Notes under the pieces: generated by a model
Database searches by the model: none
What the model saw: the letters and a program-made list of their open reading frames with translations, nothing else
Told to the model about the DNA's origin: nothing
Part shown: piece by piece, positions 9,366 through 20,022 of the stretch
Layout of the letters: the number at the start of each line of letters is the position of its first letter
Numbering within the stretch: the first letter of the stretch is position 1
Translations under genes and position numbers: made by a program
Origin: Pegoplata infirma
Taxonomy: Eukaryota > Arthropoda > Insecta > Diptera > Anthomyiidae
Reading direction: 5' to 3'
NCBI GenBank assembly: GCA_963921195.1
Contig: OY992536.1
Coordinates: 233,342,023 to 233,406,022, forward strand
DNA length: 64,000 nt

Positions 9366-11838
9366 TATACCCTCCAACCACAGTATGGGGGTATACTCAC
9401 TTTGTCATTCTGTGTGTAACGCATCGAAATATCGGTCGGGGACCCCATAAAGTATATATGGGGCATTCCATGTGAAATCGGACAGTTTGAAAAACCTTTT
9501 TTTTTAGATTTTCCCAATTTGTTTACAGTTTTTAGTACCCTTCGAAAACTCCTTCGTGGTAAATTTTTAGATTTTTTTGATGACCCGTTCAAAAGATATC
9601 GAATTTTTAAAAATTGGTAGTTTGTTCCTTTACTCAAACTTCTTTTAATCATAACTTCTTCAATAATGGTCCGAATTTCAAATTTTTTTTTTCAAAATTT
9701 TTGTTTTTTTACGTACTTTTAAAAAAAAATTCCAAAAAATTCTTAAAAGCGCTCTAGTATGCGATTTTTAAGTTTTAAAATTTAAATCTCATTTTTGAAA
9801 ATGTTTGTACTCTTTGATTTTTTTTTTAAATTTTTTTGTGTTAAACTTCTATCAGTTCTACAAATTTTTTGCCCAGGAAGATCGTGGGATAACGATTATT
9901 ACTATTTTTTAAAATTTTTTGAAAAAATTTTATTGTAATTTTCCAATCTTAAAATCATTTCTACTGCTCGAATGGTGCGTCATAGAGGGGTCCTTTATAG
10001 GACCGACCCCCATTTATTTTTACGTCTTAACATTTCTTTGGAACAAACTAATACCCTATCTCCAATTTCTAAGGGGGCTCCCACACAAAACGACATTTTT
10101 TAAAATTTGTTCCAACCGCTCTAACTGCCCTAATAGTGCCCTTAGATCAACAAAATGTATGACCGACCCACAATATTTTTTTAGTCCAAACATTTTCTTT
10201 GAACACACCTACCCTCTATCTTTAACTGTTAACGCGGTCCCCATACAATTTTTTTTATTTTTTGTAAATTTGTTTTATTTAATCAGCTTCTACCGGTCCA
10301 ACGGTGCGTCCGAGAGGGGTCATTACTGAGACCGATCTCCATTTATTTTTACCCTACAACATTTTTTCAAAACATACCTACGCCCTATCTCCACTCTCTA
10401 AGTAGGCTCCCATACAAAATTACATTTTTATAAAATTTCTCCAACTGTTATTTGTATGGGAGTCTACTTAGGGAGTGGAGATAGGTATGTTTTGAAAAAA
10501 TGTTGTAGGGTAAAAATAAATGGAGGTCGGTCTCACTAATGACCCCTCTCGGACGCACCATTGGACCGGTAGAAGCTGATTAAATAAAACAAATTTACAA
10601 AAAATAAAAAAAAATTGTATGGCGACCGCCTTAACAGTTAAAGATAGGGGGTAGGTGTGTTCAGAGAAAATGTTTGAACTAAAAAAATATTGTGGGTCGG
10701 TTATACATTTTGTTGCTCTAAGGGCACTATTACGGCAGTTAGAGCGGTTGGAACAAATTTTAAAAAATGTCGTTTTGTGTGGGAGCCCCCTTAGAAATTG
10801 GAGATAATGTATTAGTTTGTTCCAAAGAAATGTTAAGACGTAAAAATTAATGGGGTCGGTCTTATAAAGGACCCCTCTATGACGCACCATTGGAGCAGTA
10901 GAAATGATTTTAAGATTGGAAAATTACAATAAAATTTTTTCAAAAAATTTAAAAAAATAGTAATAATCGCTATCCCACGATCCTCCTGGGCAAAAAATTT
11001 GTAGAATTGATAGAAGTTTTACACAAAAAAATTTCAAAAAAATCGAAGAGTACAAACATTTTCAAAAATGAGATTTAAATTTTAAAACTTAAAAATCGCA
11101 TACTAGAGCGCTTTTAAGAATTTTTTGGAAATTTTTTTTTAAAAGTACGTAAAAAAACCAAAAATTTTGAAAAAAAAAAAATTTGAAATTTGGACCATTG
11201 TTGAAGAAGTTATGATTAAAAGAAGTTTGAGTAAAGGAACAAACTACCAATTTTTAAAAATTCGATATCTTTTGAACGGGTCATCAAAAAAATCTGAAAA
11301 TTTACCACGAAGGAGTTTTCAAAGGGTACTAAAAACTGTAAACAAATTGGGAAAATCTAAAAAAAAAGTTTTTCAAAGTGTCCGATTTCACATGGAATGC
11401 CCCATATATTATTGATCAGTGATCGATTCTAAGACATTTTAGCGATGTCCGTCCGTCCGTCTGTAGTTAACACGATGCAGTCCAAAATAAAAAAGCTAGA
11501 CCCTTCAAGTTTGGGACAAATATGTCTTATGTTTCTAGGCAGGTTAAGTTCGGAAATTGGCCAAATCGAACCAGGGGGAAAAAAGTTCCCCCTTGAAGAA
11601 CTAAACCAACCTCTAAAAAAATACACTTTTTTACATGTTTTTTTTGTATTTTTGTTAATTAAATGAAACATTTGGTATATTTATCGCGATGGGAAGGTGC
11701 TCTCAACGTCCATCACTGACCCTATCAACCCCCCCCCCCCAAAAAAAAAACAACGCCCCTGACAAATTTTTGTTTTTAATTTTTTTTACATTTTGGAGGG
11801 TATAATTTCGGCTGTGCCGAATCTAACACTCTCACTTG
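9366..11838 (+). mobile_element. mini-me/HINE-like element, copy E, split by a foldback at its TA tract
   Basis: The 5' part (TATACCCTCCAACCACAGTA to CCCCATAAAGTATATAT, 9366-9459) and the 3' part (from ATATATTATTGATCAGTGAT, 11404-11838) bracket the foldback. The 3' part has GTCCGTCCGTCCGTCTGT, CAGTCCAAAATAAAAAAGCT, AGGGGGAAAAAAGTTCCCCC, a poly-C and the ATTTCGGCTGTGCCGAAT hairpin with a CACTCTCACTTG end. Confidence 0.8.
9460..11403. mobile_element. GGGGCATTCCATGTG foldback, copy 1, in a HINE TA tract
   Basis: Arms of about 960 bp (9460-10440 and 10448-11403) are almost exact inverted copies with a very short loop. Ends are GGGGCATTCCATGTGAAATC and its complement, flanked by ATATAT on both sides. 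Each arm contains three degenerate ~160-bp units marked by GAGGGGTC...GACCGACCCCCA and TAAGGGGGCTCCCACACAAA (near 10066, 10228 and 10397). Long frames here read through the arms and are not credible genes. Other copies are at 25083-26968 and 49063-50274. Confidence 0.85.
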
Positions 11839-12429
11839 TTTCCACTTTTTTTATCCAAAAATATAATGTTTTTTTTGTCTTGTTCAATATTTATTTTTAA
11901 AATTCATTTATTGTACAAAGTAATTGTATTGGTAGAGACAAGGTATGAATCAAGAAGAATTCTAATTTAGTGTATTTTTCATTCAAAGATTGCATTCCAA
12001 ATCTTTTCGAGATTCCATACGAGGCGCTTTCTTTCGGCCTTCAGATACAGATGCCATAATACATTAACGGTTTTTGTCGATTGAGCGCTTAGCAACACTA
12101 CCTAGTAGCTGGTATTAGTGGGTCTGGAAATGGTGGATCTTCATCATCTTTTAAGTGCCAATGTACGAATTTCTTTACAATCATCGTATAACATGCTCAA
12201 CAAAACATTTTCACTGTGTGCGAAATAGGAATTATTCTGTATTACGGGATTTATGATGTTACGTAAGTTATGATTTTGCGCTAGAACAACTGAAAATGGT
12301 AATTTATCAATGTTTTCACAAAAAAATTTGCACTTTCACAAGGCCAAAACTGCCTGAAGGAGCGTTCCAATGTTTTTGCGATGTACTAGAGAGTTCTTAA
12401 CTATTATTTTGGCTACAATTTTTGTCTTA

Positions 12430-13016
12430 CAAGGGAAGTATCTCAACCCTTATGAACCGATTTGTCTGAAACTTAAAATTTATATTAAAGAGACGATTTT
12501 AAGGTTGGGGTGTATCGGTTTATCGGCCATATCGGTGTTTATAAATTTCGTTGTCCCCTTATGAAACCATGTGGACCTTCGGGAAAATTTTGATAACTTC
12601 CGAACTAACAGAAATATCGTCTTGGGCAAAAATACGTGTCGACTTAAATTTAATAAAAATTGTTTCTTATTCATATGGATATCGTAGGTCTATGTCTTCA
12701 CATAAATACCCCCCAAAATTTACACATTTTCCTGAAAAAAATATTTAAAGAAGCCGAATTTTTACAAGGCTATGTCACCATTGGATAGGCATTAAAAAAC
12801 CTTTCTTCTCATATGAAAACATCATATAGTTTCTTAAAAAGAAATGGCTTAAAAATCCAAAAAACGATTTTTTCGCCTTTTTTTGACCCATGTTTTAAAC
12901 CCCTAAATCCACCATATGGCCGATAAGCCAAGACACCCCAACCTTAGAATTGTCTCTTTTATATATATTTTAAGTTTCAGGCAAATCGGTTCATAAGGGT
13001 TGAGATACTTCCCTTG
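12430..13016. mobile_element. MITE with long CAAGGGAAGTATCTCAACCC termini
   Basis: The left end CAAGGGAAGTATCTCAACCC and right end GGTTGAGATACTTCCCTTG are inverted; the arms extend through AACCGATTTG and TTAAGGTTGGGGTGT. Flanks are TTA and TCA, and the undisturbed left arm of the host reads GTCTTAGTATTGG when complemented, so a 3-bp TTA duplication with one later change fits. PIF/Harbinger-like is likely but not proven. Confidence 0.7.
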
Positions 13017-13427
13017 TCAGTATTGGATCGAAGATCTCAATGATTTGGCTATTATAGGCCAAAATATCCAAAAAAAAATTACAAAAAGTGGTGAATTTTC
13101 TACATTTTCGACTGTTTGACCATGAAAACGAAGTTTTTTCTAAGTAATATGTTCAGAGAAATTGTAGACAATAGTTACAACTTTACCTTTGAAAATAAGT
13201 CAAAATTTCAAATAGTTTACGAAATATGAGCCCAAGAAAATTTGCAAATTTTCCAAAAAAATAAAGTCTGAGAAAAAACTTCAAGTCAAAATCGGGAGGC
13301 TCGATTTTCACCGTAGACCTATGGTCTAGTTGACTTTTTTGCTCAGTACAATCCCAAGAATCAGAAACGCGAAGCGCCCATTAAGATTTTTTTCCTTCCT
13401 TACTAATCGCCCCACCCTAGTGTGTAT

Positions 13428-14034
13428 ATTAGGGTGACACGAATAATGATTTTTTTTCAAATTTCGTCGGTCGCTGGGTAAATTATAGTTCGTTTTGGTC
13501 TAAAAACTCTATGTTTAAATGTTTAGCCAAATTAGACAATTGCAACTGAACGGTTAAAGTTTTGCCATAAAAAAATATTTATGCAAAGCAAAAAAAAAAA
13601 AATTTGGGACTTCCCCCTAGCCAGAAATGTTGCCAAGTAGACAACTTTTGGTTTTGGTACATAAATAATACAATTTAATGATTACACAGTACAACAACCA
13701 ATATCGGAATGGGATGAAATTGAAAGTCGACATTTTAAATAATTTTTTTAATTTATTTTTTTTTTATTCAGTGCTAGATTTATTTTTTACACGCATTTGA
13801 ATTTGGTTAATTTTTATTATAATTTTAACAATAATCAAAAACTGTATATGTGGCGTATGCTTAATATTGTAATTGTCTTTAAATAACAATCATACGCAAC
13901 GTTGCACAGTGGCTCATTTAACTATAATTTAAATATTCATTAAGTAGGCACTTTACCGATTGCAGCAAAATTCATACCGGTTATAGCTAACGTAATTTCA
14001 AACTTAAGTTTGGACTTTGGAAGTGATAGTCATG
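13428..14034. other. Unassigned repeat-like sequence beginning TTAGGGTGACACG
   Basis: TAGGGTGACACGAATAAT right after the hAT-like foldback looks like another hAT-type terminus, but no matching opposite end was found. Near 13850-13910 GGCGTATGCTTAATATTG and CAATCATACGCAACG form a short inverted pair, like the palindromic core of the GAGGCATTCC foldbacks. Confidence 0.35.
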
Positions 14035-14375
14035 GTTTGTTTTTTTGGGGGGTAGGGGGTTTGTTGGAGACTTTGGAGGACACCTTCCCCCCTTGCGATA
14101 GATGTTATCAATTTACGGTTCTTGCAATTAATTAATCAAATTAATCATTATTTAAGTACATTTTTTTAATACCCCTGCCCACATAAGGGAGCGGGTCTAC
14201 CTTTTTTTTATTTATTTTTTATCCGCTAGGTCCTCATGCAGGATAATGAACTTCTTCTGATCTAAAAATGTTGCACTTGCTAAACAAAAGTATAAAAAAC
14301 CCTGCAAAAAAATTTAGATTTTCTGAGGTTGGATTAGTTCTCCAAGGGGAAACTTTTTCCCTTTTGCAACAATTG
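14035..14375 (-). mobile_element. mini-me/HINE-like fragment, copy F, minus strand
   Basis: The complement of the HINE body is visible: GGGGGGTAGGGGG, CACCTTCCCCCCTTGCGATA, TTCTTCTGATCTAAAAATGT, and GATTAGTTCTCCAAGGGGAA. Both ends are missing, and an unrelated ~150-bp AT-rich stretch (14100-14250) interrupts it. Confidence 0.6.
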
Positions 14376-14382
14376 GACTCGT

Positions 14383-14560
14383 ATTCATTAATCTAGTGGC
14401 ATGACACACGTTAGGTGCCTGGGGAAGTTGTAATAACGTGGCCGATTTTCAACCGATTTAAGTTTTTTGTACCTTTTTAGAGACGCTTTTTAATCGAAAT
14501 CATAATTCTATAACCAATTGAATTAAAACCTAACTCAAAATACCGAAATAATTAAAAAAA
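14383..14560 (+). repeat. Solo copy of the 228-1785 foldback arm
   Basis: ACACGTTAGGTGCCTGGGGA, GTTGTAATAACGTGGCCGAT and TTTTCAACCGATTTAAG match the right arm at about 1660-1785 in the same orientation. It shows that the arm is a dispersed sequence rather than a local inversion. Confidence 0.7.
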
Positions 14561-14609
14561 TTAATAAAACAGCATATTTTCCCCCGTGTAATTCTTTTTT
14601 AGTAAAGAG

Positions 14610-14720
14610 TAGAATTTTAAAAAATCGAAAGGTTTTGGACTTTTTCAAAAAGTCGATTTAAATTTTTAAACGTTAAAAAATAAGTGATGATCACTCAATT
14701 TTAATTTTTTCATTATATTT
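14610..14720 (+). repeat. Dispersed repeat R, copy 3
   Basis: Contains TTTTGGACTTTTTCAAAAAG followed by AACGTTAAAAAATAAGTGAT, as in the copies at 2130 and 3040. Confidence 0.65.
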
Positions 14721-14724
14721 TCTA

Positions 14725-15850
14725 CAACTACACCGAAAAAAATCCATGCAACATTTTACGAAAAAAAGTTTCGTACTTTTTTTTGGTAAAATACACGAAA
14801 GTTGACTACATAGTACGAAGAACTTTAGTACTGAATTTCGTATTTTTACGAAAGTAACGAAAATGATTAAGGTGTTATGATACTTGATAGTTTTTGTATT
14901 TTTTTTTTATTTTGGAGATCAGTGCAAATATATTTTCATAGGAAAACTGACCAAGTGTGACAATATCATAAATAAACTTAAAATGTCAAAAAATATACGT
15001 GTGTTATCGATAATTTTGCAGAGACTGTCAAAAAAAATATAAAAATTTTCTACTTGAAATTGACATTTCCAGAATAAAATGTTAACAGTGTTGCCAATTT
15101 TATTAGTTTTTGCTCGAATGAAGCGGTTTTACATTGGTTTTGGGCATTTTTTAGCTATTTTGGGCGAGTTATTTTGAAAATAAAAGTTGGCAATATTGTT
15201 TTTTTTTTGTTTTTATTTTATTGAATTTCTTCTTCTCTCTCGCATTTGTTGTTTCATTCGATGAATCTTAAAAAAAATCCAATACAGAAACTAGCAAGTA
15301 TCATACCACCTTTAGTAAATATTTTTTTCGTAATATTTACGAATGTTGACTACATATTAGGAAAAAAATGTTGGAAAAGCTTTTGTAATTTTACGAAAGT
15401 AACAAAAAAAAGAATGTAAATGCTTCTTTCGTAAAATATACGAATGTTGACTACATATTAGTGGGAATTTACACACGGACTTTTTTCCTTGCATGTCTGC
15501 TACTGCATTCTAGTTTGTGGGCAAAAGAAGTAGAATAAGAGAAGAAAACGAAGAAATTTCAAAAGGGAATTGAAAAAAATCAAGGAAAAAGTCTGTGAAT
15601 AAATTCCCCATTACAAAAAAAGTGTACAGACTTTAGTTTTTTTACTTTAGTTTTTTTTTTTTTACTTCAGTTTTTTTACTTCTTTCGTAAAATATACGAA
15701 AGTGGACTGTAAATTACGCAAAAAAAAAATAATCAAGAATTTTGTAATTTAGTTTTTTACTTCTTTCGTAAAATATACGAAAGTGGACTTTATATTACGA
15801 AAAAAAAAAAAATAATCAAGAATTTTGTAATTTTACGAAACTAATGAAAG
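14725..15850. repeat. Degenerate TTCGTAAAATATACGAAAGT repeats
   Basis: Repeated small palindromes of the form TTCGTAAAATATACGAAAGT followed by TGACTACATATTAG or GGACTGTAAATTACG. Units near 14790, 15340, 15425, 15680 and 15765 are spaced about 85 bp where tandem. They may be the subterminal part of an unidentified MITE (a CACCGAAAAAAAT tip lies at 14713). A Tourist-like MITE interrupts them. Confidence 0.6.
14870..15311. mobile_element. Tourist-like (PIF/Harbinger) MITE, TSD TTA
   Basis: 442 bp. Starts AGGTGTTATGATACTTG and ends CAAGTATCATACCACCT, flanked by TTA (14867-14869 and 15312-15314). The start AGGTG is shared with the MITE at 5660, but interiors differ. No coding capacity. Confidence 0.82.
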
Positions 15851-15886
15851 GAAGAAATCTTTAAATGAATGCTTAAAGGGTGTTCT

Positions 15887-15989
15887 TATGCCCTCCAACT
15901 GCAGTATACTCACTTTGTCAGGGTATACTCACTTTGTCATTCCGTGTGTAACGCTTCGAAATATCGGTCGGGGACCCCATAAAGTATAT
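15887..15989 (+). mobile_element. mini-me/HINE-like 5' fragment, copy G
   Basis: ATGCCCTCCAACTGCAGTAT, a short duplicated GTATACTCACTTTGTCA, TGTGTAACGCTTCGAAATAT and CCCCATAAAGTATAT. It stops exactly where the GAGGCATTCC foldback begins; its continuation is not on the other side of that foldback. Confidence 0.7.
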
Positions 15990-16072
15990 GAGGCATTCCA
16001 CACCAAATGTCCAGCGAAAAAAAACACGTGTACCGTAAACTTCTGAATAGCTTGTGTGGATAGCCCTATATG

Positions 16073-17644
16073 CAGTGTTGCCATATATTAAGATTTCCCT
16101 TTTTTTGCAAGTTTTTTGAGGTGCTAAAAAGATTTCAAGATTTTTTCTAAAAAAACAAGTTTTTTGGAAAATAATGAAGTTTTTTCAAGATTTTCTTAAT
16201 TATTTAAAAATTACAAAAGTTTTTCTTCTGTAAATACCCGAAATATTTGTCCTAGACCAACCTTTTAGTATACCGACCGATTCAGAATCACTATTTGAGT
16301 TGACTTCGCTTGTCCGTCCTTCAGTCTATGTAAACGGTTACAATTAAATACGGCTTTATTATATGAAAATATGAGATATTCGATTAAAATTTAGTTTTTA
16401 GCTTAGTAACCACTTAAAATCAGACCATTCTTTGACATGGTCGCCATATGAAAATTCCACCCGGTATTCACTTAAATATGTAAGTTGGCAACATAGAATA
16501 ATTTTTCACTAAATTTTATATTTGCTGCACTAATAAAATATCTTACCACATATAGATCCAATCCGTCATATATTGTCGAGCATGCACCGGTGTTTGATAT
16601 TTCCTTACTGTGTACAATTTTCTGAGCCTTCATAAATTATGACTCTCAAGACTCAAAAATATTAATAGAACGCACTAAATTTGGAGTCCTGAAAAATGCG
16701 TATTTGACTCTTAATTATGGTTATGTAAAAAATTCGAAATATTTTTTTTTGAACATTCATAAAAGAGTCTAAAAGGACTCAGAAAAGATTATGAACACAA
16801 AGGGTGTCCAGTCGTTCCAGGACTCAAATTTGCCCATTCACTAAAATACAAGTAAGCTCACTTTGAGGAACATTTGTTAATTATATTTGTTTCTACGCAA
16901 TTCTTAATACGAAAAACGTGAAAGTATTAGTGATTTTGGTGGAAATACGAGTGTGTATTAGTGAAATTTTGGAAAGCGAATGAATTTATCAAAGCAAACG
17001 AAGGCAAATACTCCAGCGTGTTAGCTTATTTCCCGAGGGTTCATTTACTTTCCCGTGTGAAACGTCTTCTTTAATAGTCTTTGTATGAACATATAATTTT
17101 CAGAATCTTTTATGAGTCATATAAGAGCTCTAAGGGGCCCCTGTAGGTTAGTTGGTAGCGTTCTAGCCTATAAACAGGGGGTAGTTGGTTCGATTCCCAC
17201 TAAACCCTTGGTCGATTTCGATACAACGAGACGACGGTCGTTGTAACCAGTTCTCTGTTAGGATTAAATAATTATTAAAAATGATTTGTAATTAAATTGG
17301 GAAAACTAAATAAAAACTGATCATTGGATCAAAACTATTATTATTATTATATTATTAGAGCGCTCAGAAAAAGTAACCATTTTGAAAGGAAAAAACACTC
17401 ATATTATTATGTTTTCTGACCGTCTAAGGACTCTTTTATGAGTCTCTTAGAGCTTCAAATGAACCCTGGGTTGTTTTTTTTATTAATTTTTTTTTACACT
17501 TGATATAAAAATTGAATTCAAAATACATAAATTTGTATTAATTTTAATTATTTCAATACTTTTTTAAAAAAAGATTTTTTTCACAAAAAAAAGATTTTTT
17601 TTCAGAAATAAAAAGTTTTTTCAAAAAAATATATGGCAACACTG
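16073..17644. mobile_element. hAT-like element, TSD CCTATATG
   Basis: 1572 bp starting CAGTGTTGCCATATATT and ending AATATATGGCAACACTG, flanked by perfect 8-bp CCTATATG (16065-16072, 17645-17652). The TIR is the common CAGTGTTGCCA hAT type and matches YARNG. Subterminal sequence is A/T-rich with repeated AAGATTTTTT. No transposase frame remains. A tRNA-derived SINE is nested near 17130-17290. Confidence 0.87.
17130..17290 (+). mobile_element. tRNA-derived SINE
   Basis: An A box (GTTAGTTGGTAGCG) and a B box (GGTTCGATTCCC) are spaced as in a tRNA gene, but no acceptor stem closes. The head is followed by an unrelated body and an A/T-rich ATTATTA tail. This is the structure of a tRNA-headed SINE rather than a functional tRNA. 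Confidence 0.65.
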
Positions 17645-17929
17645 CCTATATGGAACTTAGAAAATTGCATTTTTGGTTTTTCAATTTTTCATAAACTGGG
17701 CTTAGGAGGCGTGGTCAAATATTGAAAAAAATGGTCAAATTTGAGGCGATTTGCCTTAATTAAATATTTATCACATTAAAACGGAATGCACCACAATCTT
17801 AAAAATTTACATTCTTATATAGTTTTGTATGGGCTATCGATTAAATTTTTTTTTGGAAAATTTTCAGTACCCGTTCCGAAATTTTCCATTTTTTAAAAAA
17901 GTTAATTTATCAAAAATCCGGCCACTTTT

Positions 17930-18468
17930 TATACCCTCCAACTACAGTATGGGGGTATACTCACTTTGTCATTCCGTGTGTAACGCATCAAAATATCGGT
18001 CTAGGACCCCATAAAGTATATATATTTATGATCAGTGATCGATTCTAAGACATTCTAGCGATGTCCGTCCGTCCGTCTGTCCGTCCGTCTGTCCGTCTGT
18101 AGTTAACACGATGCAGTCCAAAATAAAAGAGCTAGTCTCCCGACATTTGGCACAAATATGTCTTATATTAATAGGCAGGTTAAGTTCGTAAATGAGCAAA
18201 ATCGGACCAGGGGGAAAAAAGTTCCCCCTTAAAGAACTAAACCAACCTCTGAAAAAATACACTTTTTTACATGTATTTTTTGTATTTTTTTAAATAAATG
18301 AAACATTTGTTATATTTATCGGGATGGGAAGGTGCTGTCAACATCCCCCACTGACCCCCATCACCCCCCCCCCCCCCAAAAAAAAACGCCCCTGACAATT
18401 TTTTTGTTTTTTTTACATTTTGGAGGGTATAAAAGATTCGGCACAGCCGAATTTAACACTCTCACTTG
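17930..18468 (+). mobile_element. mini-me/HINE-like element, copy H, full length
   Basis: Apparently complete, about 540 bp: TATACCCTCCAACTACAGTA, CCCCATAAAGTATATATATT, GATCAGTGATCGATTCTAAG, a GTCC/GTCT tract (18063-18102), CAGTCCAAAATAAAAGAGCT, AGGGGGAAAAAAGTTCCCCC, a poly-C (18366-18377), GGAGGGTATAAAAGATTCGG, the hairpin ATTCGGCACAGCCGAAT and CACTCTCACTTG. It is inserted within the left arm of the foldback at 15990-19187 and is a good reference copy for the window. Confidence 0.85.
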
Positions 18469-19187
18469 TTTTCTTTGTTTTTAATTTTTTATTTAAAGTT
18501 TAGATGTTTATCCATCCACACAAAAAAAATCAGAAAAACATTTTTCCTTTTTTTCGAGAAAATCGCATTTGAATTTTAAATTTCATAACAATTTTGTAAT
18601 TTGCTTGTATTTTCTTGTATTAACGTTGCGAATGAGTAATATTCATGCCATTTATATTACTCATTCGCATCGTTAAAACAAGAAAATACAAGCAAATTAC
18701 AAAATTGTTATTAAATTTAAAATTCATATGCGATTTTCTCGAAAAAAAAACGAAAAATGTTTTTCTGATTTTTTTGTGTGGATGGACAAACATCTAAACT
18801 TAAAAAAAATTAAAAAAAAGAAAAAAAAGTGGCCGGATTTTTGATAAATTGACTTTTTTAAAAAATGGAAAATTTCAGAACGGGTTCTGAAAATTTTTCA
18901 AAGAAAAAAAAATTATTTCTTAGCCCATACAAAACTATATAAGAATGTAAATTTTTAACTTTGTGGTGCATTCCGTTTTAATGTGATAAATATTTAATCA
19001 AGGCAACTCGTCACAAATTTGTCCATTTTTCCAATATTTGACCACGCCTTCTAAGCCCAGTTTTTGGAAATTAGAAAAACCAAAAACGCAATTTTCTTAG
19101 TTCCATATAGGGCTATCCAAACAACCTATTCAAAAATTTACGGGGCACATGTTTTTCTGTAGCGGGACATTTGGTGTGGAATGCCTC

Positions 19188-19222
19188 ATATATACCCTCT
19201 ATCACTAAGTGGAGGGTATAAA
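19188..19222 (-). mobile_element. mini-me/HINE-like 5' tip, copy I, minus strand
   Basis: ATATATACCCTCTATCACTA followed by AGTGGAGGGTATAAAAA is the complement of a HINE 5' end of the copy A/D type. It abuts the foldback and points the opposite way from the fragment on the other side (15887-15989). Confidence 0.65.
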
Positions 19223-19249
19223 AAGGTACAAATTTTCAAAATATAAAAA

Positions 19250-19570
19250 AATCTAATTTTTCGGACTTTTTTAAAATTTGTAAACGTTAAAAAATAAGTG
19301 ATCATTACTTCGGATATATTTTTCATATTTTTTTTATCTAAAACTAAATTTAAATACCAACAAAATGTTGTCCAATTTTTTTTAAGATATCGATAAGGTA
19401 TCGATATTTTTACTAGTTAAAATTAATTGAAAATTTAAATTTCTTAATTTTGTCATTTTGCAAAATTGATTACTCAACACCAACTTTGAATAAAAAGTTG
19501 TTGTTAATACTTGTAGACACATACAAAAATAAAAAAAAAATCGAAATGGGTCGGGTCCAAAAGTATGGGA
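19250..19570 (+). repeat. Dispersed repeat R, copy 4
   Basis: AACGTTAAAAAATAAGTGAT, CTAAAACTAAATTTAAATAC and GATTACTCAACACCAACTTT match copy 1 (2160-2400), including the AAATCGAAA...GGGTCGGGTC end. Confidence 0.65.
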
Positions 19571-19589
19571 TATAGGTTCTCTAAAAGAG

Positions 19590-19750
19590 TACCCATAAAA
19601 AAATTTATTTAAAAAAACAACTTAATGAAAAAAATAGTTTAAAAAAAAAAAAATTAAAAACAATTTTGATGAAAAAATATTTTTTATGAAAAAAAAATTT
19701 TTTTTTTGATAAGAAATTTTTTTTTATTTAAAAAAAAAAAATTATTAAAA
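19590..19750 (+). repeat. A/T low-complexity tract
   Basis: Runs of A or T with ATGAAAAAAAT-like units, similar in style to the longer GATGAAAAA tracts at 30100-30590. Confidence 0.7.
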
Positions 19751-19879
19751 AGAGCAAACTATGAGTCTACACTCACATTACAAATACAATTCCAACCTCA
19801 TATGTGAGGTCGTTCCAACTGGTCATGCGGTTGTCACAACCGTATTTCGGTTCTCGCAACCGTATTTGTTATGTGAGCG

Positions 19880-20022
19880 TAGTTCTTTTAGTTTGGACTG
19901 CATCGTGTTTTCTACAGACGGACGGACGGGAATTAATGGAACATCTTAGAATCGATCTAAGAAAAAAAAATATTTCGATTCGTTACATACGGAATTACAA
20001 AGTACGTATACCCCCATAGTTA
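19880..20022 (-). mobile_element. mini-me/HINE-like fragment, copy J, minus strand
   Basis: GTTTGGACTGCATCGTGTTT, CAGACGGACGGACGG, CATCTTAGAATCGATCTAAG and TTCGTTACATACGGAATTAC are the complement of the 5' half. The (TA)n tract and part of the core are deleted, and the outer 5' tip is missing after ACCCCCATAG. Confidence 0.65.

Larger units (their letters stand above)
8814..13419. mobile_element. hAT-like foldback, 4.6 kb, TSD GTGTGTAT, with three nested insertions
   Basis: Starts TAGGGTGGGGCGATTT and ends AATCGCCCCACCCTA, flanked by perfect GTGTGTAT duplications (8806-8813, 13420-13427). The left arm (8814-9365) matches the complement of about 12250-13419, for example AATGGGCGCTTCGCGTTTCT against its complement near 13370. 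A MITE (12430-13016) interrupts the right arm; a HINE (9366-11838) with its own foldback (9460-11403) sits towards the centre. No transposase frame is left. Confidence 0.82.
15990..19187. mobile_element. GAGGCATTCCACACC foldback, copy 2, hosting a hAT element and a HINE
   Basis: Left arm 15990-16072 plus 17645-17929, palindromic core about 18469-18790, right arm to 19187 ending TGTGGAATGCCTC. The flanks are ATAT. Without the insertions at 16073-17644 and 17930-18468 the element is about 1.1 kb, the size of the intact copy at 61618-62703. ACGGAATGCACCACAATCTT marks the left arm and its complement is near 18960. Confidence 0.8.

Noticed and set aside
9919..10890. Reading frames of 136 and 140 codons on opposite strands
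   Set aside because: They are mirror-image read-through of the two arms of one foldback, contain the degenerate tandem unit and have no recognisable domain.
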